Both the position numbers and the translations under genes were made by a program. A stretch of DNA of 64,000 bases from Flavobacteriaceae bacterium (lineage in GTDB: Bacteria > Bacteroidota > Bacteroidia > Flavobacteriales > Flavobacteriaceae), in the NCBI GenBank assembly GCA_029238125.1, contig JAQWGQ010000001.1:25633-89632 (forward strand). The letters are read 5' to 3'. Positions 33,545-43,364 of this stretch are shown piece by piece; position 1 is the first letter of the stretch; each line of letters opens with the position of its first letter. Below the pieces are notes generated by a model, which did not search any database, was not told where the DNA came from, and saw only the letters and a list, made by a program, of their open reading frames with translations.

Positions 33545-34867
33545 TTACACCAAGATGTAATCTCTAAAAAGCATAAAGGTTAGAAAACCAGAAACAGAGC
33601 CAACAAGTGCTAGAAAAGAAATATTTTTTAAATACCAGAAAAAGTTGATTTTTTCCATACCCATGGCAACAACACCTGCTGCAGATCCAAAAATAATCAT
33701 ACTTCCACCGGTACCGGCAGCAAAAGCTATGGCATGCCAAAGCGGATGATCAATCGGTTCTGAAAACATTCCCATACTTGCAGCGACCAAAGGAACATTG
33801 TCGATAATAGCAGAGATAAACCCAAAGATTGCAACCACGATATCGGAGTTGGGAATAGCGGCATTCAAGTCTTGTGCAAATCCAAATAACAGCCCAAGGG
33901 ATTCAAGAGCAGCAACAGCCATCAAAATCCCTAAGAAAAACAGGATACTCGGCAACTCAATTTTTGTCAATGCGGCGTGTACTGGATTATGGTGAGTATG
34001 CGCACCAGCGTTTGACCTAGAGTCAACAAACGCTTTGGAACGGCTATACACTTCAGCAAAAACAGAGACAACAGCAAGGGATAACATCATTCCGACATAA
34101 GGTGGCAAGTGAGTTACCGTTTTAAAAACAGGAACAAACAAAATGGCACTAAGTCCCAAGTAGAGCATCGTTGGCCCCTTTGGCGTCAACTCGATTTTGT
34201 CGTCCATCTTATCAATTTCACCTTTAAAGACCTTATAACGGCTGGCGATAAGTGTGGGCACCACCATACAGACCAAAGAGGGTACAATAAGGTATTTGAT
34301 CAATTCGGGAGTAGATACTTTTTTACCAATCCACAGCATCGTGGTGGTGACATCTCCGATCGGAGACCATGCGCCACCAGCGTTAGCTGTTACAATAATC
34401 AGACCAGCAAACCAAAGTCTAAGGTTGCGTTCGTGAATGACCTTTTGCAGAATGGTAACCAATACAATCGTAGCGGTAAGGTTATCGATGATTGCAGAAA
34501 GTACGAATGCCAAACTCGCAAAAATCCAGAGCAATCGAACCTTATTTCGCGTTCGAATAAACTGTTTGATTGTCGCAAAACCATTAAAATAATCAATGAT
34601 TTCAACAATCGTCATCGCGCCCAAGAGAAATACAAGAATCTCTGCTGTTTTACCCAGATGATGCAAAAGGGCTTCTTCAATGTGCGTGGGCAATAGTTGT
34701 TTATTGACAGTATCGATATCAAACACATCCAAGTGACCCAGGGCAATCATCGCCCATAAAATGGCCATCATGGCAAGTGCAGGAATAAGTTTGTCGATGT
34801 GAAGGTTATGCTCAAGGGTGATTGCGAGGTAACCTAGTACAAATACTATAATAATGATCGTTTCCAT
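33545..34867 (-). CDS. nhaD: Na+/H+ antiporter, NhaD type
   Basis: The 440-residue protein has about twelve hydrophobic segments. It matches NhaD: HHLGKTAEILVFLLGAMTIVE, SAIIDNLTATIVLV, WAGLIIVTANAGGAWSPIGD-like text (ANAGGAWSPIGDVTTTMLW), and FISAIIDNVPLVAASMGMF. Two IDN segments with conserved Asp are typical of this ion transporter superfamily. It exchanges sodium for protons, which fits a marine or halotolerant life style. A TATATTTG element lies 18 bases before the start. Confidence 0.93.
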   Translation of the reverse strand: METIIIIVFVLGYLAITLEHNLHIDKLIPALAMMAILWAMIALGHLDVFDIDTVNKQLLPTHIEEALLHHLGKTAEILVFLLGAMTIVEIIDYFNGFATIKQFIRTRNKVRLLWIFASLAFVLSAIIDNLTATIVLVTILQKVIHERNLRLWFAGLIIVTANAGGAWSPIGDVTTTMLWIGKKVSTPELIKYLIVPSLVCMVVPTLIASRYKVFKGEIDKMDDKIELTPKGPTMLYLGLSAILFVPVFKTVTHLPPYVGMMLSLAVVSVFAEVYSRSKAFVDSRSNAGAHTHHNPVHAALTKIELPSILFFLGILMAVAALESLGLLFGFAQDLNAAIPNSDIVVAIFGFISAIIDNVPLVAASMGMFSEPIDHPLWHAIAFAAGTGGSMIIFGSAAGVVAMGMEKINFFWYLKNISFLALVGSVSGFLTFMLFRDYILV

Positions 34868-34885
34868 ATTTCAATTTCGTGAAAT

Positions 34886-34893
34886 CAAATATA
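34886..34893 (-). promoter_or_regulatory. -7 promoter element of nhaD-folC
   Basis: Minus-strand TATATTTG, 18 bases before the nhaD ATG. Confidence 0.6.
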
Positions 34894-35019
34894 CTACCTC
34901 GTTTTAATTTTCGCCAAAAAACTTACATTAGTTTTAAGTATGTCATATTGAAAGGTCACACAAAACACCCCCTCATATTATATGGGTATAAAAATCAATG
35001 TAATTGCAATTTTGCTTGC

Positions 35020-35040
35020 AACCCCTCAATTTTAGGGGTT
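35020..35040. promoter_or_regulatory. Palindrome upstream of gltB, candidate operator
   Basis: AACCCCT and AGGGGTT form a perfect 7-bp inverted repeat with a 7-base A/T-rich centre, about 150 bp before the gltB -7 element. G+C-rich arms stand out in a very A+T-rich region. Since glutamate synthase is usually nitrogen- or leucine-regulated, an operator is a fair guess. It could also be a transcript hairpin. Confidence 0.4.
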
Positions 35041-35189
35041 ATAAATTTCGAAGTTTCTATTTTTTGATGATTTCATAATATCAACTATAGATATTACGAA
35101 ATAAGTATTTATTTTCGCTTTTCCTTAAAAATATTGTATTTCTACATTCCAACAGAAGCAATGTTGTTAGAATATCACAAACAGATGGA

Positions 35190-35197
35190 TATATTTG
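35190..35197 (+). promoter_or_regulatory. -7 promoter element of gltBD
   Basis: TATATTTG, seven bases before the gltB ATG. Confidence 0.65.
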
Positions 35198-35204
35198 AGA
35201 CTCT

Positions 35205-38200
35205 ATGATGACAAAACAAGGACTTTACGACCCCCAATTTGAGCATGATAACTGTGGTGCTGGCTTTATTTGTAGCTTGGCAGGCAAGCGTACAAATGAT
35301 ATTATCCACAAAGCACTTGATATTCTCGTCAAACTTGAACATCGGGGTGCGGTGAGTGCCGACGGAAAGACGGGAGATGGGGCTGGTATCCTTATCGATA
35401 TTCCACATGACTTTCTACAGCAAGTCTGTGATTTTGATTTGCCAAATCCAACAACCTATTCACTTGGTATGGTGTTTTTACCTACCAAAGAAAATCAACG
35501 ACAGTTTTGTGTCGACACCCTCAATGAGGAATTCAAAAAACAGGGGCTTGAAGTCATCGGGTGGAGAGAAGTTCCAACAAATCAAATGGTTGTCGGAGAA
35601 ATTGCTGGACGCACGCTACCCCACATTGAGCAAGTCTTTGTTCGTCCTACGGAAGGCGTAACTCTCAGCGAAAAAGAACTCAACACCAAGACCTTTATCG
35701 CGCGAAAAATTGCCGAACACAAGGTTTATGCAACCAAAATGTCGCAAGCCAGTTATTTTTATTTGCCGAGTTTATCAACGCGAACGCTGATCTATAAAGG
35801 GCTACTGGTTCCAGAAGATATTGAAAAATTTTATACAGATTTGACCGATAAGCGGGTGGTAACACGACTCGCATTAGTCCACCAGCGCTTTTCTACCAAC
35901 ACCTTTCCCACTTGGGATTTGGCGCAGCCGTTCCGCTATATGTGCCACAATGGGGAAATCAATACCTATCGCGGGAATCTTAACCGCATGAAAGCACGTG
36001 AGGAGCTTCTGAAAAGCGACTTTTTTGGAGACGATATCCAGTCCATTCTTCCAATCGTTTTAAACGGAAAATCGGACTCCGCATCTATGGACATGGTCGT
36101 TGAACTGTTACTGCATACAGGTCGATCGCTGCCAGAAGTCATGATGATGATGGTTCCTGAGGCATGGGAAAAGCACAAAAGTATGGACCCCGTAAAAAAA
36201 GCATTTTACTCTTTTAATTCCTGTATCATGGAGCCTTGGGATGGTCCTGCGTCTATTCCATTTACAGATGGGAATTATATCGGAGCCCTCCTCGACCGAA
36301 ACGGCTTGAGACCCTCTAGATACACCGTGACAAAAGACGGGTATGTCGTAATGGCTTCTGAGACTGGTGTTACGGAAATCGATCCCAAAAATGTAGCCAC
36401 TCACGGACGTCTAGAACCAGGCCGTATGTTTCTTGTGGATATGAATGAAGGGCGAATTGTCGAAGACAAAGAAATTAAAGACATTATATCCTCAAAACAA
36501 CCCTATCAAAAATGGTTGGACGAGAATCTATTGGCTTTAAAAGACGTTCCTTATACTGGCAACAGTACCCCGCAAGAGCAAACGAACTATTTGCAGAGAC
36601 TTAAAGGGTTTGGATATACGGAAGAGGATATCAAAACCTTGATTATCCCGATGATGTCGGCGGCAAAAGAAGCCATTGGGTCAATGGGAACAGATACCCC
36701 ACTCGCTGTGCTTTCCCACAAACCACAACTGCTGTATAACTACTTTAAGCAACTCTTTGCACAAGTAACCAATCCTCCACTTGATGGGATCAGGGAAGAG
36801 ATTGTAACCGACACCTCGCTTTCCATTGGCAGTGATTACAATTTATTTTCGGTTGAACCCATACACGCCAAAAAATTACGTATCCAAAATCCGATTATTT
36901 CTAACGAAGATTTGGATAAAATCAAATTTATCAAACACCAAGATTTTCAAGCTTGCTCAGTTTCTGTTTTATATGACGTCGAAAAAGGACACAACGGACT
37001 GCAACTAGCCATTGAAAATGTCATCAATCAAGTCAAGGAAAAAGTTAGTGAAGGAGCAAATATTATCATTTTATCAGATCGTGGAGTAAATCGCGACCAA
37101 GCACCTATCCCAATGCTATTGGCTTGCTCTGCCGTACATCACGGATTGACCAAGCATGGTATGCGTTCGAAGTTTGGGATTGTGATTGAATCTGCAGAAC
37201 CTCGTGAACCTCATCATTTTGCGACCTTATTTGGGTACGGTGCAAGCGCAATCAACCCTTATATGGTCAATGAAATTATTGACAATTTAGTCCGTTCTCA
37301 AGATCGCATTCAAATCACTGCTGATCAAGCCGTTGAGAACTTCAATAAGGCCATCGCTAAGGGATTGGTTAAAATCATGAATAAAATTGGAATTTCCACA
37401 CTTCACTCCTATCGCGGTGCACAAATTTTTGAAGCACTTGGTCTGAATCAGAAATTCATCGATGAATTCTTTTGCAATACGCCAACACGCATTGAGGGGA
37501 TTGGCTTGTTTGAAGTCGAAAAGGAAATCTCTCTTCGTCACCACCAGGCCTTTGCAAACGAAGAAACTGCTGAAAGTCAGGATTTGGAAATTGGCGGAAG
37601 CTATCGCTGGAGACGGAATGGAGAGGCACATATGCTCAATCCGGCTACTATCGCGAAGTTACAAGTGGCAGCCCAACAAAATAAGTTTGAAAGCTATGAA
37701 GAGTTTGCCAAGCTTGTCAATGACCAATCAAGGCAATTTATGACCATACGCGGTATGTTTTCTTTTGACGACCTTGATCCCATTCCGATTGAGGAAGTCG
37801 AACCTTGGACTGCAATAGCGAAACGCTTTAAAACAGGTGCGATGTCACTGGGCTCCATCAGTGAAGAAGCTCATGAAACCTTAGCAAAAGCGATGAACCG
37901 AATTGGTGGGAAAAGCAATTCTGGTGAAGGAGGAGAAGACCCACGACGATTTGAAAGAGATGAAGATGGAGACTGGCGCAACAGTGCGATCAAGCAAGTT
38001 GCATCTGGTCGTTTTGGCGTTTCCTCACATTATTTGGCCAATGCACAAGAGATTCAAATCAAAATGGCGCAGGGTGCTAAACCAGGTGAAGGCGGGCAAC
38101 TTCCTGGTCCAAAAGTCAACCCATACATTGCTTCAGTGCGGAACTCAACCCCTTATGTCGGATTGATTTCACCGCCTCCACACCACGATATTTATTCGAT

Positions 38201-39713
38201 TGAAGATTTGGCACAGCTTATTTACGATTTGAAAAATGCCAATCGGGAAGCCCGCGTCAATGTCAAGTTGGTTTCTGAAGTTGGTGTTGGAACCATTGCT
38301 GCTGGTGTTGCAAAAGCCAAAGCAGATGTAATTTTGGTTTCGGGATATGACGGTGGAACTGGTGCATCACCACTCACCTCATTAAAGCATGCTGGTTTAC
38401 CGTGGGAACTGGGAATTGCCGAGGCACAGCAAACGCTTGTTTTAAATGACTTACGTGGGCGCATTGTATTGGAATGTGATGGTCAAATGAAAACGGGTCG
38501 AGACGTGGCAATTGCCTGTCTGCTCGGTGCTGAAGAATTTGGTTTTTCAACTGCACCACTCGTCGCAACAGGGTGTATTATGATGCGTGCATGTCACCTC
38601 AATACCTGCCCAGTTGGAATCGCGACACAAGACCCAGAGCTTCGTAAAAACTTTAAAGGAAAGCCTGAGCATGTTGTGAATTATATGCACTTTGTCGCTG
38701 AGGAGTTAAGAAGCATCATGTCACAACTTGGATTTAGAACCATTGATGAAATGGTCGGACAAAGCCAAAAGTTGAACATGAGCGATGCGATTGACCACTT
38801 TAAAGCCAAGGGCATCGATCTATCGAGCATCTTACACAAGCCCGATGTGGAAACGGGAACTCCCGAAAGAAATGTTGAAAAGCAAGATCACAAGTTGGAA
38901 AACGTTCTTGACTTTACGCTAATTTCTCAGGCGAGCAAAGCCATTGAAAAATTAGAGCCACAAACCCTAGCCTTTCCCATTTGCAACACCGATCGAAGTG
39001 TTGGGGCGATCTTGAGTAATGAAATCTCCAAAAAATATGGTGCAGATGGTCTTCCTGAAGACACCTTGACCATACATTTTACTGGGTCTGCAGGACAAAG
39101 TTTCGGTTGTTTTGCCACCAAAGGACTCCATATGGAAACGATTGGAAACTGCAATGATTACTTTGGCAAGGGCCTTTCGGGCGCTCGACTTGTCGCCCGA
39201 ATCCCTGACGGCGTTTCCTATAAAGCCGAAGAAAATATCATTATCGGTAATGTTGCCCTCTACGGAGCAACTGCTGGTGAGGCCTACATCAATGGAATTG
39301 CTGGTGAGCGTTTTTGTGTTCGTAATTCTGGTGCAACAGCAGTCGTTGAGGGCATTGGGGATCACGGTTGTGAATATATGACTGGAGGTATCGCTGTTAT
39401 CCTCGGCGAGTTTGGACGTAATTTTGCTGCTGGAATGAGTGGTGGAATCGCTTATTTATATTCTCCTGACGGTACTTTTGATGAGCGTAACTTTAATATG
39501 GAAATGATCGGATTAGAAGACCCTTCAGTTGAAGATCTTACTCATTTGGAAGAGCTGATCAACAAGCATGTCAAATACACAGCGAGCAACAAAGCAACTG
39601 CAATTCTCAGCAATTGGGAAGCAGAGAAAAAGAAATTTATCAAGGTCATGCCAACGGACTACAAAAAAGCGCTAGCTCGCTTGGCAGAAGAGGCCAAACA
39701 AGAAGTAAACTGA
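35205..39713 (+). CDS. gltB: Glutamate synthase, large subunit
   Basis: The 1502-residue protein has the usual domain order: N-terminal glutaminase with DNCGAGFI, where a short propeptide is removed to expose Cys; a central domain; the FMN-binding synthase barrel with GEGGEDPRRF, YDGGTGASPLTSLKHAG and the 3Fe-4S cluster CIMMRACHLNTCPVG; and the C-terminal GXGXG beta-helix (GNVALYGATAGEAYINGIAGE). It makes two glutamates from glutamine and 2-oxoglutarate. gltD follows after one base. Two adjacent ATGs make the exact start uncertain by one codon. Confidence 0.98.
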   Translation: MMTKQGLYDPQFEHDNCGAGFICSLAGKRTNDIIHKALDILVKLEHRGAVSADGKTGDGAGILIDIPHDFLQQVCDFDLPNPTTYSLGMVFLPTKENQRQFCVDTLNEEFKKQGLEVIGWREVPTNQMVVGEIAGRTLPHIEQVFVRPTEGVTLSEKELNTKTFIARKIAEHKVYATKMSQASYFYLPSLSTRTLIYKGLLVPEDIEKFYTDLTDKRVVTRLALVHQRFSTNTFPTWDLAQPFRYMCHNGEINTYRGNLNRMKAREELLKSDFFGDDIQSILPIVLNGKSDSASMDMVVELLLHTGRSLPEVMMMMVPEAWEKHKSMDPVKKAFYSFNSCIMEPWDGPASIPFTDGNYIGALLDRNGLRPSRYTVTKDGYVVMASETGVTEIDPKNVATHGRLEPGRMFLVDMNEGRIVEDKEIKDIISSKQPYQKWLDENLLALKDVPYTGNSTPQEQTNYLQRLKGFGYTEEDIKTLIIPMMSAAKEAIGSMGTDTPLAVLSHKPQLLYNYFKQLFAQVTNPPLDGIREEIVTDTSLSIGSDYNLFSVEPIHAKKLRIQNPIISNEDLDKIKFIKHQDFQACSVSVLYDVEKGHNGLQLAIENVINQVKEKVSEGANIIILSDRGVNRDQAPIPMLLACSAVHHGLTKHGMRSKFGIVIESAEPREPHHFATLFGYGASAINPYMVNEIIDNLVRSQDRIQITADQAVENFNKAIAKGLVKIMNKIGISTLHSYRGAQIFEALGLNQKFIDEFFCNTPTRIEGIGLFEVEKEISLRHHQAFANEETAESQDLEIGGSYRWRRNGEAHMLNPATIAKLQVAAQQNKFESYEEFAKLVNDQSRQFMTIRGMFSFDDLDPIPIEEVEPWTAIAKRFKTGAMSLGSISEEAHETLAKAMNRIGGKSNSGEGGEDPRRFERDEDGDWRNSAIKQVASGRFGVSSHYLANAQEIQIKMAQGAKPGEGGQLPGPKVNPYIASVRNSTPYVGLISPPPHHDIYSIEDLAQLIYDLKNANREARVNVKLVSEVGVGTIAAGVAKAKADVILVSGYDGGTGASPLTSLKHAGLPWELGIAEAQQTLVLNDLRGRIVLECDGQMKTGRDVAIACLLGAEEFGFSTAPLVATGCIMMRACHLNTCPVGIATQDPELRKNFKGKPEHVVNYMHFVAEELRSIMSQLGFRTIDEMVGQSQKLNMSDAIDHFKAKGIDLSSILHKPDVETGTPERNVEKQDHKLENVLDFTLISQASKAIEKLEPQTLAFPICNTDRSVGAILSNEISKKYGADGLPEDTLTIHFTGSAGQSFGCFATKGLHMETIGNCNDYFGKGLSGARLVARIPDGVSYKAEENIIIGNVALYGATAGEAYINGIAGERFCVRNSGATAVVEGIGDHGCEYMTGGIAVILGEFGRNFAAGMSGGIAYLYSPDGTFDERNFNMEMIGLEDPSVEDLTHLEELINKHVKYTASNKATAILSNWEAEKKKFIKVMPTDYKKALARLAEEAKQEVN

Positions 39714-39714
39714 T

Positions 39715-41181
39715 ATGGGAAAGCTTAGAGGGTTTTTAGAGTACGACCGGATTGACGAGGCAAACATAGCTGTCGATGACCGAGTTAAGAACTACAAGGA
39801 ATTTACGGTTCATCCTGGCGAAGAAAAGTTACAAGACCAAGGAGCGCGTTGTATGGATTGCGGGGTTCCATTTTGTCACAGTGGTTGTCCACTTGGCAAT
39901 ATGATTCCTGACTTTAATGATGCTGTTTATCAAAATGATTGGCAGAAAGCCCTTCGAATTCTACATTCAACAAACAATTTTCCAGAGTTCACAGGCCGAC
40001 TATGTCCAGCGCCATGTGAGGCAGCCTGTGTTTTGGGGATTATCAATCCGCCTGTTTCGATTGAAATGATTGAAAAATACATCGTTGAACGTGGATTTAA
40101 AGAAGGATGGATTCAGGCAAAACCACCCAAAAACAGAACGGGAAAAACCATTGCCGTTGTCGGATCGGGTCCAGCCGGATTGGCTGCTGCCCAACAACTC
40201 AACAGAGCGGGACATATTGTCACGGTTTTTGAACGAGATGAAAAAGTGGGTGGATTGCTGCGATATGGAATCCCTGATTTCAAAATGGAAAAACACATCA
40301 TCGACCGACGTGTGTCTATCCTAGAAGAGGAAGGCATTGTCTTCAAAACTGGGGTTGAGGTTGGTAAAAACTACAGTGTAGAAGAACTCAAGAATTTTGA
40401 TGCTGTTGTCCTTTGTGGCGGTGCAACCATTCGCAGAAGGTTACCCATTCCTGGCTCAGATACCAAAGGGGTTGTTCAGGCGATGGACTTTTTACCAAAA
40501 AGCAACCGATGGGTTGACGGACTGACAGATGTCGATCCTGAACTTCACGCACAAGGCAAAAACGTGATTGTGATTGGTGGTGGAGATACGGGTTCTGACT
40601 GTATTGGTACCTCAAACCGCCAAGGAGCAGCGAGTGTGACCAATTTTGAAATCATGCCACGACCTGCTGATGACCGAACAGCTGAACACCCTTGGCCCTA
40701 CTGGCCCTTTAAGCACAAAACCTCCTCCTCGCATGAAGAAGGAAGTGATCGTGAGTTTAGCATCATGACCAAAGAGTTTGTGACGGATGATGATGGCAGA
40801 CTATCTGGTCTTAAAACCGTGCACGTGCATTGGGAAAAACAAGAAGGAGAAAGACCAAAGCTTGTAGAAGAGCCCAATTCTGAAAAAGAATGGCCTTGCG
40901 ACCTTGCCTTACTCGCCCTTGGATTCACAGGACCTGAACCATCTTTGGCTGAGCAACTCGGCATTCTACTTGACGAACGCTCAAATATCAATGCAGACAC
41001 CAAGTCATATCAAACCAATGTTTCCCACATCTTTGCTGCGGGCGACATGCGACGTGGTCAATCTTTGATCGTTTGGGCAATTTCAGAAGGCAGAGAAGCT
41101 GCCTATCAAGTCGATCAATTTTTGATGGGTACTACACAACTCCCGACAAAAACACACGGAGATTTACCGAGTCATCCATAA
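39715..41181 (+). CDS. gltD: Glutamate synthase, small subunit
   Basis: The 488-residue protein has the N-terminal cysteine clusters CMDCGVPFCHSGCPLGN and CPAPCEAACV that bind [4Fe-4S] centres, the FAD-binding VVGSGPAGLAAAQQL, and the NADPH-binding VIGGGDTGSDC. A C-terminal FAD segment HIFAAGDMRRGQSL closes the fold. It passes electrons from NADPH to GltB. It lies one base behind gltB. The stop is three bases from the end of the convergent porin-like gene. Confidence 0.98.
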   Translation: MGKLRGFLEYDRIDEANIAVDDRVKNYKEFTVHPGEEKLQDQGARCMDCGVPFCHSGCPLGNMIPDFNDAVYQNDWQKALRILHSTNNFPEFTGRLCPAPCEAACVLGIINPPVSIEMIEKYIVERGFKEGWIQAKPPKNRTGKTIAVVGSGPAGLAAAQQLNRAGHIVTVFERDEKVGGLLRYGIPDFKMEKHIIDRRVSILEEEGIVFKTGVEVGKNYSVEELKNFDAVVLCGGATIRRRLPIPGSDTKGVVQAMDFLPKSNRWVDGLTDVDPELHAQGKNVIVIGGGDTGSDCIGTSNRQGAASVTNFEIMPRPADDRTAEHPWPYWPFKHKTSSSHEEGSDREFSIMTKEFVTDDDGRLSGLKTVHVHWEKQEGERPKLVEEPNSEKEWPCDLALLALGFTGPEPSLAEQLGILLDERSNINADTKSYQTNVSHIFAAGDMRRGQSLIVWAISEGREAAYQVDQFLMGTTQLPTKTHGDLPSHP

Positions 41182-41184
41182 ATT

Positions 41185-43173
41185 TTATTGAAAAAAGTTC
41201 CAGACAATCCCAAATCGTAAAATAAAATCCCGATACGGATAATCTGGTGCCGCCAATCTGTTGTTTCCATTCCATGCTGCACCTAAGTTTTCAGCATTAA
41301 AATACAGCCGTGTTTGCTGGATTTTCGCATTAAAAAAGGCACTAAACAAAGGTTCTCCACCGATCTTAACGGCATCTTGTACCACATAATCGGAAAGTAT
41401 GGGGCTATAAGCATCTGCATAAAATGATGAGTAGTATTTGACTGTCGCCCCAATTTGCACAAAGGCCGCTTTGCGAAACCACTCATCTGCATAGGAAATG
41501 GTTGACCTTCCCAAAACATCTGGAATATGAATCGGAGCGTTGTCGTCCACTTGCTGGAACTGAATGTTTGTGTTTAATGAAAACACCCCGAAGGACAAGC
41601 GATTATCCCAACGTGCTTTTAGCAAGTGTATCGTTTCATTCCATTGTTCAGGGTTTGCAAACAAAGACCCTTTTTCCAAATCTTGCTGAAAATAGGCATA
41701 GTTGTCGAGCGTTGTCAAAGAAACCGAAAGCAAGCCGAGTTTTGGTATATCCAAACTTGAGAAAAGGGTGGATCGGTTGGTCTTTAGCATGCTTTTCTGC
41801 CAGATAAATGAGGCATAGCTGCTGTGATAATTGAGCAAGGTAAATCGAGGGGAATAGGTCTCCCAGCGAAAACCGCCTTGCAAACGAACTTTTACAATCT
41901 TTGGAAAAGAAGCGGTTAGCTGTGCAAAACTTCCCAACTGATTATCGTCTGCTGACTGTTCAAAATGAAACTTTAATTGGCTATCTTGTAAAGAAAATCC
42001 AAGCTTTGCACCCACGGCAATGCCAGACTCATTGACCTCACGATCAAGGGTCGTGTGTAAGTTGTTATAGCCGTATTGCAAAGCCGATCCATAGGCCTCA
42101 ATTTGACCCCATTTTGATTGTTCAAAAAGTGCATATACATCATGTCTTGTGCTTGTGTAGTGCAACCTGTCTTTTGGGGTTGTATAGCCCTCAGCAAGAT
42201 TTCCGAACCCTTCCACTGCCGATTCCTGATCAAAGGTGTGTCGTTGCGAATCGGTTTGTATGCGGTGCCCCAGCCGAAGTGCAGGTGCCGGAATCGAGTC
42301 GGATGTCATAATCAGTGCATAGTCTTGCTCTAGCAAATATCGTTTTCCTGTAAAAAAATGAGTTGCATTTTGAAACTTGACCGACAAACGAGCCCGATCT
42401 TCAAACTCCGTGATTTTGTCCGTATAGTTTTGTAGGGACAAATCGTCTAGCCCGCCATTTTCTTGTTGTTCGATTTTTTGGTTTGCCATCTGAAATCGCA
42501 ATCGATACCTGCGATTTGGGTTTTCGTACCAGGTCGAAAAACGAAGCTGACTCACCCCAGACAAGTTGTGTTGGTAATGGCCAAGTGAGCGATGTCCTCG
42601 GTAGGCAATCGCATAATTCATACGTGGGCTGAGGTTTGCTGTGATCAGCACATCGGTAGATTGACCTTGTTGAAATGCCGTTTTAAAATACATTTCGGTC
42701 AGTGGCGTTGGCACATGGTAATAGGAAACCTCATCTGGCTGAAACATTTGATGGGATTTTGCACGAAAGCCAGGCATTGGTAAAATCGACTGCGGACCCG
42801 ATTGCATTGACAGATAATTGACGGTTTGACCTGAGTTGGCAAACGCCAAATGTTCAAAATCGTCCTTTCGACGAAAGTTAAACTTGTATTGCTTTGCAAC
42901 ACTTAGGGTTGTATCCACAAAAGTCGTGTCTCGATCCTGTGAGATAATCAGATAGTCTGTTATCGGTTTCTTTTCCGGAAACTTTTGTTTGGACTGCTTG
43001 CCAAACAAACTGTCTTGGTCTTGAAAAGACCCTTGAAATTGATTGTTTGGCGAGAAATTTCCTAGAAGTCCGTTTGTCGGAAGTGGTGTCTTTGTATTTG
43101 GGCGACCTTGAGATTGGACAGCAAAAGCAGCGAGCAAGCAACATACGACAAAAACAGACCTGATCGAATTCAT
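41185..43173 (-). CDS. Putative outer-membrane porin (Bacteroidetes type)
   Basis: The track begins at 43272, but ATG 43173 (MNSIRSVFVVCCLLAAFAVQS) gives a proper signal peptide and 662 residues. A TACCTTTG element stands five bases before that ATG. The long body alternates polar and hydrophobic residues in beta strands and ends with a terminal aromatic strand (FILRFGIVWNFFQ), as in outer-membrane barrels. It matches the pattern of the family annotated 'putative porin' in flavobacteria. Substrate unknown. It converges on gltD. Confidence 0.8.
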   Translation of the reverse strand: MNSIRSVFVVCCLLAAFAVQSQGRPNTKTPLPTNGLLGNFSPNNQFQGSFQDQDSLFGKQSKQKFPEKKPITDYLIISQDRDTTFVDTTLSVAKQYKFNFRRKDDFEHLAFANSGQTVNYLSMQSGPQSILPMPGFRAKSHQMFQPDEVSYYHVPTPLTEMYFKTAFQQGQSTDVLITANLSPRMNYAIAYRGHRSLGHYQHNLSGVSQLRFSTWYENPNRRYRLRFQMANQKIEQQENGGLDDLSLQNYTDKITEFEDRARLSVKFQNATHFFTGKRYLLEQDYALIMTSDSIPAPALRLGHRIQTDSQRHTFDQESAVEGFGNLAEGYTTPKDRLHYTSTRHDVYALFEQSKWGQIEAYGSALQYGYNNLHTTLDREVNESGIAVGAKLGFSLQDSQLKFHFEQSADDNQLGSFAQLTASFPKIVKVRLQGGFRWETYSPRFTLLNYHSSYASFIWQKSMLKTNRSTLFSSLDIPKLGLLSVSLTTLDNYAYFQQDLEKGSLFANPEQWNETIHLLKARWDNRLSFGVFSLNTNIQFQQVDDNAPIHIPDVLGRSTISYADEWFRKAAFVQIGATVKYYSSFYADAYSPILSDYVVQDAVKIGGEPLFSAFFNAKIQQTRLYFNAENLGAAWNGNNRLAAPDYPYRDFILRFGIVWNFFQ

Positions 43174-43178
43174 TTGTG

Positions 43179-43186
43179 CAAAGGTA
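43179..43186 (-). promoter_or_regulatory. -7 promoter element of the porin-like gene
   Basis: Minus-strand TACCTTTG, five bases before the ATG at 43173; it rejects the longer start at 43272. Confidence 0.7.
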
Positions 43187-43364
43187 GAGAATTCGGGTGG
43201 ACAGTGATAAAGATCGTTTGTATTTGAATTCGTATTATATGTTATGGAATTAGGGGTCTTGATTAAGATCATTATTGTAATTTCGTTATAAAATAATTGC
43301 AGTCGAGCACAACCGAAAATTATATTAATTGTTTAATTGATATTTTTTTCAAAAGAAGACAGAC

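Larger units (their letters stand above)
34868..35204. other. Intergenic region between nhaD and gltB
   Basis: 337 bp between divergent genes. It holds the nhaD -7 element (minus strand, 34886-34893), the hairpin AACCCCT-caatttt-AGGGGTT at 35020-35040, a long A+T-rich stretch and the gltB -7 element at 35190-35197. No open frame or RNA gene is recognised. Confidence 0.6.

Noticed and set aside
35966-36404. Overlapping minus-strand ORFs in gltB as a possible small gene pair
   Set aside because: Both lie opposite conserved glutaminase-domain sequence.
38967-39365. Minus-strand ORF of 132 residues in gltB
   Set aside because: Overlaps the well-conserved GltB beta-helix and shows no independent features.
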